Of a stretch of DNA of 64,000 bases, positions 33,900 to 44,948 are shown piece after piece. The stretch covers positions 21,074,017 through 21,138,016 of the forward strand of contig NC_065919.1 in the NCBI RefSeq assembly GCF_024586455.1, written 5' to 3'. The stretch comes from Bactrocera neohumeralis (taxonomy: Eukaryota; Arthropoda; Insecta; Diptera; Tephritidae). The stretch's first letter is position 1, and each line of letters starts with the position of its first letter. The notes under the pieces were generated by a model. It saw only the letters and a program-made list of their open reading frames with translations. It had not been told where the DNA came from and did no database searches. The position numbers were made by a program, and so were the translations under genes.

Positions 33900-34620
33900 G
33901 AGAGTGAGCGCGCTTGAAAGTCAAAGTCAAACCGAAATGAGCTTACGTGACGTAAGCGCGCGCGCAAGCAAACGTAAACGACGTAAGTGCAACTACGAAT
34001 TGTGGCGCTCTCCGTTCAGTTGCGCGCTGGCTTAAACGAAAAGTGGGAGTTGCCGTAGCGCGCCACCACCGCAATGGCTTTAAATAATGCGCGCGCACGC
34101 TTTGCATGTATATGTGTGCACACACGTTGCTGAGTGGGTGTTAAAGTCAGACACACATACAGATACACATGTGCGCGCAATAAACATAAGCTGCTCGCTT
34201 CTTATTTGCTTGCGGTCTCGTCACACTAACGCGAACTGGTTTTTTTCAATTTGCATTTTTCTTTGGCTCTAAGCAGCGGTGCTTCTACTATAGCGCTCGC
34301 CAAACGCAGCGTTTACTTCGTTATTGTTCGTCGTTCGCTACGCCGTTAAAGTTCTATCGCTTGCTGCTGCTGAATGCGCGCGCGCATGCTATAACAGTTA
34401 GTAGTTAGTACTAAATATGTACGCGCGTTTACACAAACGACTCGAACGCTTAGCCGCCGCAGCGTAACGCACTAGCTTGGGGACTAGCGCCGCTTAAATT
34501 GAACTGGACTTGCAGAGCGCGTGTGGTACGCCGTCGTTATTTTGCGTGCTTGACGCTTGAGTGCGCCGTGTTGAACGTTTAGGTCGCGCGCCCGTCGGTG
34601 GTGGATTACTAGTGAACAAA
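33900..34620 (+). promoter_or_regulatory. CpG-rich block, probable promoter region
   Basis: The strongest composition shift of the window: repeated GCGCGC, CGCGCG and TGCGCGC words in unique sequence. A TTCAGTTG word at 34015-34022 resembles a fly initiator (TCAGTT). No TATA box is obvious at the right distance, and no DPE is clear. The plus-strand direction is inferred from the leader-like sequence that follows. Confidence 0.45.
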
Positions 34621-35880
34621 TAACACACACAAGCGTATGCGCGTGCGTTTTACGGGATTAGTGTGCGTTTTAGTGTGTTTGTGTGTATGTGAAAATTGTG
34701 TGTAAGACAAGCAAATAAAAACTAATTCACATGAAAAGCCGTGCAAACAAATAAGAGTGTAATAACAAACAAACCAAAAAATACAAAAAAATTGGAATAA
34801 GGAAAAGTTGAGTAGTACCCACAGTAACAACAACAGTAACAGCAGCGGAAAAAGTGCATAAGAAAAGTGGCAGCATTTTTACATGCGGTTGGCTCCAAAC
34901 TACTGCCTCTAGCATTCACCGCTCTTAAACAATACCTGCCAATGCGCTGCTGACTGCTTTTCTTCGTCTCCTTCAACGGCTTGCGCTGCTGCTTCTTCTT
35001 CATCTGCAGCTCGGTTCAACGCTATTCTGTTCTGTTTGTATGTATGTATGTACTTGCTCGCCTCTTTTGCGCCAGTTAAAGGGTTCTCGCCGGTCTTATC
35101 GTTGCCGGTTGTGCTGCGCTTTGGCTCTGCTTTTTGGGGGCAGCTTTGCTTTCTTCGCGCGATCGTGTCGGTAGTGTGTGACGAGTTTTGAACGCAAGCA
35201 GTCGGTGTGCGGCGCATGCCGATTAGAACGTTACGGAAAAAACAAGTACATTTCGTGCAACGGAGTCGCATGCGCATTCGTGTTGCACTCAAAGGATCAC
35301 ACTTGTGCTGAGAGTGACAGTGTTCATAGGTGTTTGGCCGAAAAGTAACGAAGCGGATTTGAGTTATGGCAAAAAAATGAGAGCCCTTCAGATAAGTGCG
35401 GCTTGTGTTGACATTTAGCGAATGTGTAAAATCGTTTTGCCGTGAAGTGATAACGGCAATACTAAGAAACCGTGGTTCGAGCAGCAAGTGCATGAATAAA
35501 TTTAACTAAAATTGGAATAAATGTTGCAAGAAAAAAATTGTTAAAACAAAACAAAAAAAAAAGAATAAATATATGTATATAAATGTGAAACATATATTTG
35601 TATAAGTTATTTAAAAGAAGCATTAACGGCAAAAATTGCTTAAAAATACAGTGCTAAAAAAATTAATGCTGCATTTGTGCTAAAAATATAATTATAAAAA
35701 AAAAATACGTTTATGTTAAAAACCAAACACAAGTGCTAATTCAAGTGCAAAGTTTAAGGCAAATTGAAACAATGATAATGATGTTATCATCATGTGATTT
35801 ATAGGTAATTATATGTTCCAGTTCAACATGTTGCCTTAATATTAAGGTTTTCATATAGTCTCATAAAGTTATATGTAAGT
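34620..35880 (+). other. Candidate non-coding first exon (5' leader)
   Basis: The GTG/CAA-rich, A-rich sequence with many short upstream ORFs on the plus strand (e.g. ATGGCAAAAAAATGA at 35366 and a 13-codon ORF at 35380) looks like a long fly 5' UTR. A consensus donor, ATGTAAGT, lies at 35873-35880. No coding start with a sustained frame follows within the window, so the coding exons, if any, lie outside or far downstream. The long minus-strand frame here (35493-34909, 194 codons) has no family features. Confidence 0.35.
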
Positions 35881-35929
35881 TATAACGAACCGAAAACATA
35901 GCGTTGAGAATTATAATTTTTAAATAAGT

Positions 35930-36480
35930 GTAAAACTTTATGTTTTTACAACAAGTTGTGAGTACTTTATTAATTTTTAAACAATTATTTTTTTGTAAAA
36001 ATTTTTGTTTCTATGATTTTACGACAAATTGTGAGAACCCTATATATATTTAAAGAAATTAAAAAAAATGTTTTTGCTAATTATTTGATATGAGATAATT
36101 TTTAATAATTTTTTTTTAAATTTTTTTGTCAGTGAAGAAGTTCGTTTGGACATGTATTGCCTTTAAATACAATGTGTTCGGGCCAATTTTTTTTGGTTTT
36201 ATTTTTTCAAGAGTAATGTAGTTATAGAGAATAAGGAGAAAAATGTGTTCCCGAAAAAAATGGAGTTTTCTGCTGTTTTTTTTGTAATTTCAAAATAATT
36301 TTTATACTTTGTTGCTATAACAAGCATTTGGACATATGTGACCTGGTCTAAATACAAAGTGTTCGTGCCAAAACTTTTTTGGTTTTAATGTTAAAAAAAA
36401 TTGAGTTTTCGTTATTTTAATTGTAATTCCAAAACTTCATTATAAGACTTTGTCGTGATAACCAGCAAATATAGTGAAAT
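35930..36480. repeat. Degenerate tandem repeats, AT-rich
   Basis: Two blocks: a unit with ACAACAAGTTGTGAG at 35949 recurs as ACGACAAATTGTGAG at 36021, about 72 bp apart; and TTTGGACATGTATTGCC at 36145 recurs as TTTGGACATATGTGACC at 36328, about 183 bp apart, with shared flanks (AAATACAATGTGTTCG / AAATACAAAGTGTTCG). 36500-36855 includes a TTGACCCGATTCAATAC piece of repeat R-B at 36533-36550. Confidence 0.6.
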
Positions 36481-36863
36481 GCGTAATTTTGTTAAGCTAA
36501 CTGACATATTGGCTAATGGATGCGGGAAGTATTGACCCGATTCAATACAACTATTATTCTCAATATCGATACCAAGTATAAGAGCTTTCAACTTGATGCT
36601 TTTGTTTCACAAGTTTATTTTTCATATAATTTTTCCTCCTAATTTGAGTTAAGCAAATTTTTCAAAAACTAAAGTTATGTTTTCGTTCTGCAAAATATTT
36701 TTAGTAAAAACAAAATATTTTCGCTAAAAAATGCAGTCCGTGAAAATTTACCATTGTAATGTACAAATTTTTAATACCATCAGAAAGCATTTTGACTTTT
36801 GAAGAAAGTGTGAATTTTTAACGCTAAAATTTTTGTTTGATATTAGGGTTTACTTGACTTTAA

Positions 36864-37582
36864 GGGGCTATACCAGTGTGACGCATGAAAAATTAGGCGA
36901 TTTTCGTGAATTTTTTTAAAAGAAAGTACTAGATTGAATGTTTCGACATTCTATGGACGAAATAAAGTATATTTTTAGCTATATTAAAAATTTTTTTTTT
37001 TACAAAAATATTGAAAAATAAAGGAGTTATGTGCTGTCTGCGGAAGTGCCGAAAAAAAGTGCCTCAACTGCTGGCATGATTCCGGTCGATTGAGTAGCTG
37101 AAACAGAAAATTCAAAATGTTTATTAAACTTAAATATATTTTCTATACAATGAACTACGATCTTTGAAAAATATCAAAAATTAAGAAAATGGCGTAATTT
37201 TGAAAAAAAAAAATCGTTTTTTTACGAAAAAAATGGTCGTTTTTTTAATGCCAAATTGACAATTTTCAACTAATCAAAAAGATCGTAGTCTATTGTATAG
37301 CAAATGTTTTCAACTATATCCAGTTTTAATTTGCAGTCGATCGGGCAATTTCTCGTTGAGTTATAATGTCAGCAATTTTGAAAAATGTCGTTTCGAGAAA
37401 AACGCGTTTAAAGTTTCACTTATATATGTTTGCACCTCTGAGCGGTCGCTGTTTAGAACGCTGCCATTCAAAAACTATTTAAGATACGACCTCGCCGATT
37501 TCACAGGATATTTTTGAATATATAAACTATAGAAAAGGCAAAAAAAAAAAATTGTTTAAAAGTGTCACACTGGTATAGCCCC
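36864..37582. mobile_element. TTAA-flanked inverted-repeat element D
   Basis: 719 bp between TTAA at 36860-36863 and 37583-37586. Termini share GGGGCTATACCAGTGTGAC exactly. Modules run in the reverse sense: module 1 complement at 37061-37106 (GTTTCAGCTAC..., GGAATCATGCCAGCAGTTGA) and module 2 complement at 37386-37412 (TTTAAACGCGTTTTTCTCGA). The best-preserved member; its perfect terminal repeats suggest fairly recent activity. Confidence 0.88.
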
Positions 37583-37586
37583 TTAA

Positions 37587-37850
37587 GTATAATAAGGTTT
37601 CCTCCATATTGTTTTAAATTAAAATAATTACATCGAGTTTCGTGAAAGAATGTGTTTTCTTTGTGCAAGGTAAAATTACAAAAATAGAAATTAGTTATTT
37701 GAGTTTTTCATATAAATTTTGAGGTTATGTGAAAAAAGGAAGGGACCGAAAATTTTGAGGGCTACACAAATATATTGGGAGAAAAAAGCGACCGGAGATT
37801 GTAATTAAATTCCTCGGGTTAATGATATTTCAAAAAAATATATCTTGCTA
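37587..37850. other. No recognised feature
   Basis: AT-rich spacer between element D and the mariner fragment. Confidence 0.4.
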
Positions 37851-37969
37851 AATTGGTAGGACTGTTCTTAATTACTGTGCCAGTTTGCTTACAGCAGCTG
37901 CTTAAGTCGGTACACCTAAGTAGTGCGTTGCGTCTTGTTCAGTGGATAAAAATATCGAACAAATTTGTC

Positions 37970-38275
37970 TCAAATTTTGTATTTCTAATCAAATTTAGTG
38001 TGCGAAATCGTTGCGAATGTTGGGAAAGGCTTACGTGGATTAAGTTTTATCAAAAACATAAGCCTAAGAGTGGTACAAAGTCTTCAAAGACGGTCGAGAG
38101 ATCGTTGAAAACATGCCGCGTTCTAGACCATCTTCGATCTCTTCAACTGACGAAGTTATTAAAAAAAATTAAGAATATTGTGCTTGAAAATCGTCAGCGA
38201 AGTGTTAGAGAGTTGGCAAGCGTAACTTTTGTGGATATTTTGGGTATGAAACGCGTTCTTGCTCGATCCACTAAA
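37970..38275 (+). pseudogene. Mariner transposase N-terminal fragment
   Basis: Within the plus-strand frame, CWERLTWIKFYQKHK, then LKKIKNIVLENRQRSVRELA and DILGMKRVLAR match the mariner order HTH1/WY block, linker, HTH2. The linker is frame-damaged. The mariner sequence stops near 38275, where LINE RT sequence begins in the same frame. Confidence 0.7.
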
Positions 38276-38283
38276 GGTTTTTT

Positions 38284-39180
38284 TTTTTCAAAAATAGCCA
38301 CGATTATGTCGGAATTTAAAGCCAAAAACGCAATGAATACCATCGATTTATTATATGCAGGCGACGTAAAGCTTTTTATATCATGTACTTCAACTAATGA
38401 AAGGTGTCTAAACAGACTTAAACAATTTGGTTGCTTGGTGGGCTAGAAATGCTTTGCTATCGAATCTCATAAAATGTAAAACAATGTACTTTTCTCGTAG
38501 CTCTGGGTTCCACTCTCCTTACGTAATAAAAGACTATTTATTAGAGCAAGTTTTTAACCTTGTTGATTTGGGAGTTACTATGGACACTAAATTAATTCTA
38601 GTCTTCATATTGATGATATAATCTTGAGAGCAAAAGGTATCCTCAGTTTTGTTAAATGTTGGTCTAAGGAATGTAGAGATACGCATGTTACTATAATCTT
38701 ATATATTTTGTACAACTTTGTTTATCAAATCCATTCTGACAAATTGGAGACGTTTCATGAACTATTTTTACTTTTCGCCTTAGGGCATTTTCCGCGGGGT
38801 ACTGGGTTAAGTCTTCCGTCACACACTAGTCGTTTAAAACTTATAAATCTACCTACATTTTCACATCCTAAAGAAATGCTTAGTATTATATTCTTAGTAA
38901 AAATTCTGTAGGGAACAGTTTGCAGTACTTTTCTGCTGAAGTTAAATTTAATATGCCGGTTAGCTTCTCGAGGCAGTTTAGACGCTTACTATTAAAATCT
39001 TGCAGCTCAAATTTTAAACTTAATGAACCATTCCGTCAATTAAGTCAGAGTTTAGTGCTCATTCCTGCACATTTGATTCTGATTGATCTGAGTCACTTTT
39101 CGAAAATAAAAAAATATTGGATTTTCTCAATAAATTAAATCGTAACAATTGCTTATAATGTATTTTAAATCTTAGCTGTT
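38284..39180 (+). mobile_element. Jockey-like LINE 3' part
   Basis: Plus-strand frames: LLYAGDVKLF (FADD core with Asp to Gly), then in the next frame NLIKCKTMYFSRSSG, NLVDLGVTMDTKLI, then LRAKGILSFVKCWSKEC, LETFHELFLLFALGHFPR and TSRLKLINLPTFSHPKEM in a third frame. The order matches the C-terminal half of Jockey ORF2. 5'-truncated at the mariner junction; the 3' limit near 39180 is approximate. Confidence 0.8.
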
Positions 39181-39323
39181 TAAATATTTATTTTTGTAGC
39201 TGAGCAGTTCTAAAAAAAACTCTCATGCCTTCAATGACTTGGCCTCATGCGTACGGTGGATGCGCCCCTCACGTCGGTTGGACGAAAGGAGGGTAAACTT
39301 TGTGTTATAATAATATATAATAC

Positions 39324-39511
39324 TTATGCGGTGAGTTTTTTATAACTCTTACTAATAAGAATTGAAGAGTAAGCTTTTTGTTTTACTTTTGTTATTTGAA
39401 AGTGTTGAAGTGAGTATTATTATTATTATTATTATTATTGGTCAAGGCAAAAGCAGAAGCTTACTCTTCAACTCCTATTGCGTAAAAGTTGTTTAAAACT
39501 CATTGCATAAC
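39324..39511. mobile_element. Small hairpin element (MITE-like) with (TTA)n core
   Basis: The left arm, TTATGCGGTGAGTTTTTTAT... to ATTGAAGAGTAAGCTT (39324-39375), is matched in inverse by 39457-39511 (AAGCTTACTCTTCAA ... ACTCATTGCATAA). The arms are about 55 bp at roughly 70-75% identity by eye. The loop holds about eight ATT units. No ORF; size and foldback fit a MITE, but the target duplication is unclear. Confidence 0.6.
39416..39440. repeat. (ATT)n microsatellite
   Basis: About eight ATT units in the loop of the foldback element. Confidence 0.9.
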
Positions 39512-39839
39512 TATTATTTTGTGAGCAATAAATAAAAGTTATTCCATAACATTTTTGTAAAGAAAAATAAAAATTAAAATATAACGATGAAAATCATAAA
39601 TTCGTTGCATATATAAGGCGGCTCTCTGATTTGTCCCATTTTATAAAAATATTTCATAAAATATCCACGCTCATATAACGTTTGAGTAGTATAACAATCC
39701 ACTAATGTCCATTCACCGCCATGTTTTTTGCTAGTCCATTCTTTTACATTTTTGTTTTGCCGACTACCTGCCATGACGTCCTTATTCCCAACAATTTTGC
39801 CATTATTTCAAGGTATCGTTTCTTATTTCCAACGTTCAT

Positions 39840-40440
39840 ATTTTTTTTTTCCTTAAAATTCTATTAAAACTATGTTCTCTTCGATCGACTGAAAACGGGT
39901 TTCACGGAGCGGAAATTTCAATTTGGGAACAAGAAAAAATCACACGGAGCCAAATCTGGTGAATACGGTAGTATTAATTGCGTTTTTGGCCTCCATTTTT
40001 GTCACGATCGTGACTCGATGCGATGGTACATTATCATCGTGTAAAATCCATGAATTGTTCTTTCACAATTCCGGCCGTTTTTGAAGGATGTTCTCACACA
40101 AACGCCTCGATATTGCCAAATAGAACTCCTTATTGACCGTCTGTCCTTTGGGAACAAATTCATGAAACATCAAGTAAATGCTCGTCATCATCTTAATTTT
40201 TGAGCGGCTTTGACGTGGTGTTTTTGGTTTCGACCCGATTTTCTTCCTCCATTCCGATAATTGTTGAAATCTTTGCATGTGAAACTCATCGGCAGTTATA
40301 AGAAGCATGTGCAAAGAGACTTGTTTACAGTACTCTCTTTGAAAAAAAAGCAAGAACTCGTTTCATACCCAAAATATACGCAAAATTATTGTAACGGAAC
40401 CGCGTGGCTGGTCCATTTCTCGAAATTAATAAGTGACGAT
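39840..40440 (-). pseudogene. Mariner transposase catalytic-domain remnant
   Basis: The frame 40353-40063 has PKTPRQSRSKIKMMTSIYLM, HEFVPKGQTVNKEFYLAIS and RRLCENILQKRPEL, i.e. the segment between the first and second catalytic Asp. Further left, frames contain the complement of WILHDDN and PDLAP-type blocks (39900-40055). Terminal repeats not identified. Frameshifted. Confidence 0.75.
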
Positions 40441-40620
40441 AATTTCCATGCCATATGTCCATGTTAAGAAGTGAAACATGAGGCGTCGCAACATTTTGTC
40501 GAAAACAGAGGTCGTCAGAGTCGTTTTCATACTCACCCTAATATTATAGCTTGGTTGTTGACGAAGCCGTTAAGCCAGAAATGAGCCGCACCTGAGAAGA
40601 AGATTTTTCGATTAACGCAA
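40440..40620 (-). pseudogene. Fragment of WPPRS-type transposase (first Asp block)
   Basis: The complement near 40615-40540 reads KIFFSGAAHFWLNGFVNNQA, a damaged form of the FSDEAHFWLNG block of the same transposase type as 4764-5213. Only about 60 residues can be followed. It adjoins the mariner remnant on its left, so two unrelated fragments are juxtaposed. Confidence 0.6.
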
Positions 40621-42404
40621 TAGAAATAGTAGAAATTAACAGCATACAAAATAAGGAAATTTCTTTTGAATTCTTTAAATACTTTTTTGGAAGTGTTTTT
40701 TGTTTTTTCTGTGAAATTTTTGGAGTTTGTGAACCCGTGAACTTAACTGATTTTTCTCGTTTTTAGTATGTATTTCAAACACTGATAAAATAACTAAATA
40801 ATTATGTTTTGTTCTTTTCCCTTATTTTATTTATATTTTCGTTGTTTTCGTGTCTTTGAGGCTACAACCATCTCTAAATCATGTTCAATTGCTTAAAAAC
40901 TGAAAATATTTAAAATCCCCAACTATTCCTGCATAAATCATAATTGTCAGCGTTATGTTAAAAAGGCAATAGAAATTATATAAACAGTTAAAAAAAACTA
41001 CAATAATCACAAGTGTTACTCGCGCTGCAGACATTTCATTGAAGAACTGAAATTTATAAATACATATCTTAAAACAGTTAAGTAAATCAGTAAAAACAAC
41101 AGGATTATCACATTTACACTGTGTAGGCGGCATTGCATTGAATGCTTTGATTTGATTGCAATTATTTGCAACCATTGCGATTTGCACACACACACACGTG
41201 TGACCGCAGCGAGTTCGCAGCTGGAGTCTTTTGTCAAAGGCGGCCAACAAAGCGGCAAGTGCAGTGAGCATACACACATGTGAGCAAGTTGACGCTCATA
41301 TGCGCACATGTGGCTATGTGTGTGTGCGTGTGCATAACTGTAGCTAATGTTGGTGTCAAACTGTTGACAGTGGCAATTGCAGGCAGTTAACGATCAATCA
41401 ATCACTCGTTGTGGCCGGCGCTGCGCCGTGATAACTGAAGCTGCGCGCTTGTGCTTGCGTGTGTGTGCTGTGGGAACATGTGTGCTGTACTTGCAGGTAA
41501 ATGTGCGCATGTGTGGAAGTAAGTAGTAGTAAAGTAGCGACGGCGGCAGCATCAAGCTGTGCGCGCCGTCAAATGCTGTTAGTTGTTTGATTTTGTGGCG
41601 AAAAAGTTGAAAAATAGTATGAAATAAAAAAAAAAAACGGTGTAAATATAATGACTTAATCATTTATGGGTATTGTGGGCTATCAATCATTTTGAAAAAG
41701 AAATTGAAGTTTGTTATAAAGTCTATAAATATTTAAAATATGACAATGTTGTTAATAAAATAAATTTATTAAAAATATATGAATTATAAAGTTCATAAAA
41801 AATATTAGCAAATATTAAACAAAAAATCAATAAAATGCTAAAAACATTAAACTTTCAAGTTTAATATAGCAAAAGTTAACTGAAAATAAAATATTAATGT
41901 TAAACTAATATATATTTATAAATAGTATGATACAATAAAAAATATTTTTTTTAATATTAATATTTGTAATTAATATGCTTATAACAGCAAAAGAAAAATA
42001 TTGCCAACTTTTTTAAATAATATTTAAAAATATTAATTCTTCTAACTTTAAAAGAGTTTTAAAATGTTTTATATTATTGAGACCAAAGAAAAAAAAATAA
42101 TGAATAAAAAAATAAAAATAAAAAATCAGATGAAGGACACAAAACACCAAACCGTATAAAAATATTTAAATGTATAGTTATTAATTTCATAATAGCTAAA
42201 AAAGAAAATTATTAAAAAACGAATAAAATATTATTTAAAAATATTATACATAATTTAAATAAATAAGTTGGCAAAAGGTGTTACATGGGTTTTCTTGGCA
42301 AGTCTTTTTTGAACAATTTTTTTTATATAAAAAATGAAATGTTTAAATGGAATTTTTTATTGTTACTAACATACACTATTAACAAGGAAATTCTGAAATT
42401 TCCG
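40621..42404. other. Unique DNA (40860-41660) then AT desert (41680-42290)
   Basis: 41100-41580 has CA/TG-rich, GC-richer non-coding sequence similar in style to 10.6-11.5 kb. 41680-42290 is extremely AT-rich with no features beyond A/T runs. No exon is supportable. Confidence 0.45.
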
Positions 42405-42760
42405 GTGTCCCCTCGGAAAACAGACGCGCCCGCGTTGGCTGGATAACTCCTTACAGGATCACCTGAAGCAAGAAAATACGTGTTTTAGTTAAACCTTAAG
42501 TGAGAGTTTGGATAAAGGAAAAAAATTGAAAATTGGATTTTTGACTGACATTTTTACAAAAAAATTAAAATTTTAGAAACAATTTCGCGACATTTTTTTC
42601 GATAGTTGTAATCGAAAAAGAATCTTCGTCCGAGTCTTTCAAACTTGTAGCTCAAAGATCTGTGTAAAATCTCATGAAGATCGGTTGAGTAGCTCTCAAG
42701 AAATCTTGCCAACCGACTTCAAAAATACAGTTTCGAGAAAAACGCGTGTAAAGACGCATA
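42405..42760 (+). repeat. Dispersed repeat R-D, longer copy
   Basis: Shares its first 200 bp with 930-1115. It continues with GAAGATCGGTTGAGTAGC and the complement-sense module TTTCGAGAAAAACGCGTGTA (42731-42750), which is module 2 of the TTAA elements. It is probably a relative or end piece of that family. Confidence 0.6.
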
Positions 42761-42875
42761 CTTAGCCTAGCTAGCATCGCGTGCACAAGTTCTCAAGGCT
42801 GCTTCTCTGAAACTATTTCTTTATAAACTTTAGAATATTTTACGAAGTTTATAAGTTGATCACGCAAATATTTAA

Positions 42876-43487
42876 GGGGTTGGTAGGGTAATCTTTTTGC
42901 AATTTTTTTTTTTTTGGCATATTCTGTTCCCCTGTATCCTTAGAATTAATGTAGAAACCCACTTTACCATTGGTAGGTTTCGAAAAAGGCCCAAAACTCA
43001 TAATACCGCTCGACGTTGGGAACGCTCGTAGTGCACACCTCAAACTTTAAACGTGTTTTTCTCAAAACACACTTTTTTGAACTGGCGGACAGCATTCCGA
43101 TTGAACTACTTCATCGATTTGCTTAGATTTTTTTTTAATGTTCACAAAACGCCTGGTTATCGTCGCTACTAGATTCATAATTTTTTATAATTTATTGACA
43201 ATGTTATGACAAAATTTATGTAAAAACATGGGAAAAAAAACTTTTTTATTTACCAACATTTTTTCGTGATTCTAATAGGAACGATAACCATTCACGTACT
43301 TTTTAAGAATAAATTGGGTTTTTGTGTTTCAGATGATCCAAACATGAGAAATCGTGTCTGAAAAAATTTATTTATACACTCTACGATATACCATACCTCA
43401 TGATATGTGAAAAAAGTTCTATTGTAGAATAAAAATTTCTATGAAAAAAAATGTCAAAAAACAGGCCAGATTACCCTACTGACCCTT
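42876..43487. mobile_element. TTAA-flanked inverted-repeat element F
   Basis: 612 bp; TTAA at 42872-42875 and a mutated TTAG at 43488-43491. The ends are GGGGTTGGTAGGGTAATCT and, complemented, AAAGGGTCAGTAGGGTAATC. Module 2 is at 43050-43069 (TTAAACGTGTTTTTCTCAAA) and module 1 at 43328-43360 (TTTCAGATGATCC..., GAGAAATCGTG). Same order and similar spacing as in B and D. Confidence 0.8.
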
Positions 43488-44948
43488 TTAGGAAATATGG
43501 GCGGACTTGTGAGTATTTATTAATTACCTCAAAAGTGAGATCAATAATGTACAAAAGAACCGAACAAAATTACTCAATCCATATTTAAATAATAAATATG
43601 TAAAAAAAGTAATTTTTTACTATACAAACCTTACTTACCCCCTTAACTAAATGTAATCGACTCTCAAAACTTTAAGATCGTTTTTCTTGAAAGTCTGTTT
43701 TCTGAAACATTGAAGGAATCATCGCCGAAGCGGCTGAACCAAGCAACTTGAAATTTTTACGCCACCTTCTCAGATACATTTTATTGCCAGGTAATGATGG
43801 AGGAAATATGATTATTTATTAATTAATTTGTATATTTTAAGCCTTTCCGAAGTGTATATTTTGTTACAAGCAGCTATTTTTTTATAAGCCGCCATTTTGT
43901 CAAAATAAAAAATTGCTTTTCTTTGCTCATTATTTGTTTTCATCTAAAGCAATAGTAAATATTTTTGGTTTTTGGTTTCGAAATATTTTTAAGCAGAAAA
44001 ATCTTCCTCTCCGGCAAACACCTTTGTTCGGTGGTGCGCCTAGGGATCGGCTACGCGATCAATGGAGTCAAAAATATTGTAAAATGAATCACTTGTTACA
44101 CCGGTCGACACGATTTTTGGGTCTGACTTTTGCATGTTAAATTTCGGTTTCTTCTACAAAAAAATAAAATTTAGAGTGGAAAAAAATAACTGGATTTTTT
44201 TTTGTGGTTGAAGGTTGCTTTAGAAAAGCAGAAATTTGTCGTGTATTGCTTTTATTTCTGTATGAGGAAATGAAGTCCATTCAGTGTTACATTAATTTCG
44301 ATTACTTCTTTTTATTTATTTATTTAATAAAATGCCCTTCAGAAAATAAGAAAATCACAAAAAATGCGTTTCTTCTGACTTCCAAATGAATATTAATATC
44401 TTAAGCAATAATTAAATATTTTTGTATGAAAAAAAGAAGAATATGAAAAATAAATATAGAAACCCCGAAAAGAATTTTAATGATTTTGCAATAGTAATGA
44501 TAAATATTCAGGGTTTATATATAGTTAGAAGGCCGAAAAAAGCGAATTTTCCAGAACCTTTTCCGAGAAAACTTTTAAATTTATTGATTAAAAAATTTGT
44601 ACACATATTATGATATCTTTTAACTATATTTTAAAACTTAGTATTAGTAGTGAAACCATTTATTTGGCATGGAACTACAGCTGATATCTGGCAGCTCTTC
44701 TCAAAACACACGGTTTGCGGTGACCACTATTTATATGAGCTGGATCCTCTGAAATTATAAAGCCAAACAGATTTCGTTGAAGTAATGTTAAATCTAGTAA
44801 TGAATTGAAGGAAGAAGTAAACTAAAATTTTTTGACAAAGTGGTGGTTTTGGAACGATACGAAATTTTCTATGTGTATTTTAAAATACATGTAGGTTAAG
44901 AAAAAAAACATGAAAAAAAATCCAATTTTTGAAAATTCTAACTGTATA
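43488..44948. repeat. Remnants of further TTAA-type elements
   Basis: A right terminus (CAAACCTTACTTACCCCC then TTAA at 43643-43646) resembles the right end of element A. At 44680-44790, TTTGCGGTGACC...CTGGATCCTCTGAAATTA aligns with 12885-12930 of element A. GCCGCCATTTTGTCAAAATA at 43890 resembles GCCGCCATTTTATG inside element B. Boundaries cannot be fixed; several nested or truncated copies are likely. Confidence 0.5.

Noticed and set aside
35474..35490. GGTTCGAGCA, similar to a tRNA B box
   Set aside because: No A box at the right distance and no cloverleaf can be drawn.
34909..35493. 194-codon minus-strand frame, among the longest in the window
   Set aside because: It lies antisense to the leader-like, GC-richer sequence where stops are rarer by composition, shows no domain, signal or family pattern, and has an irregular, low-hydrophobic composition.
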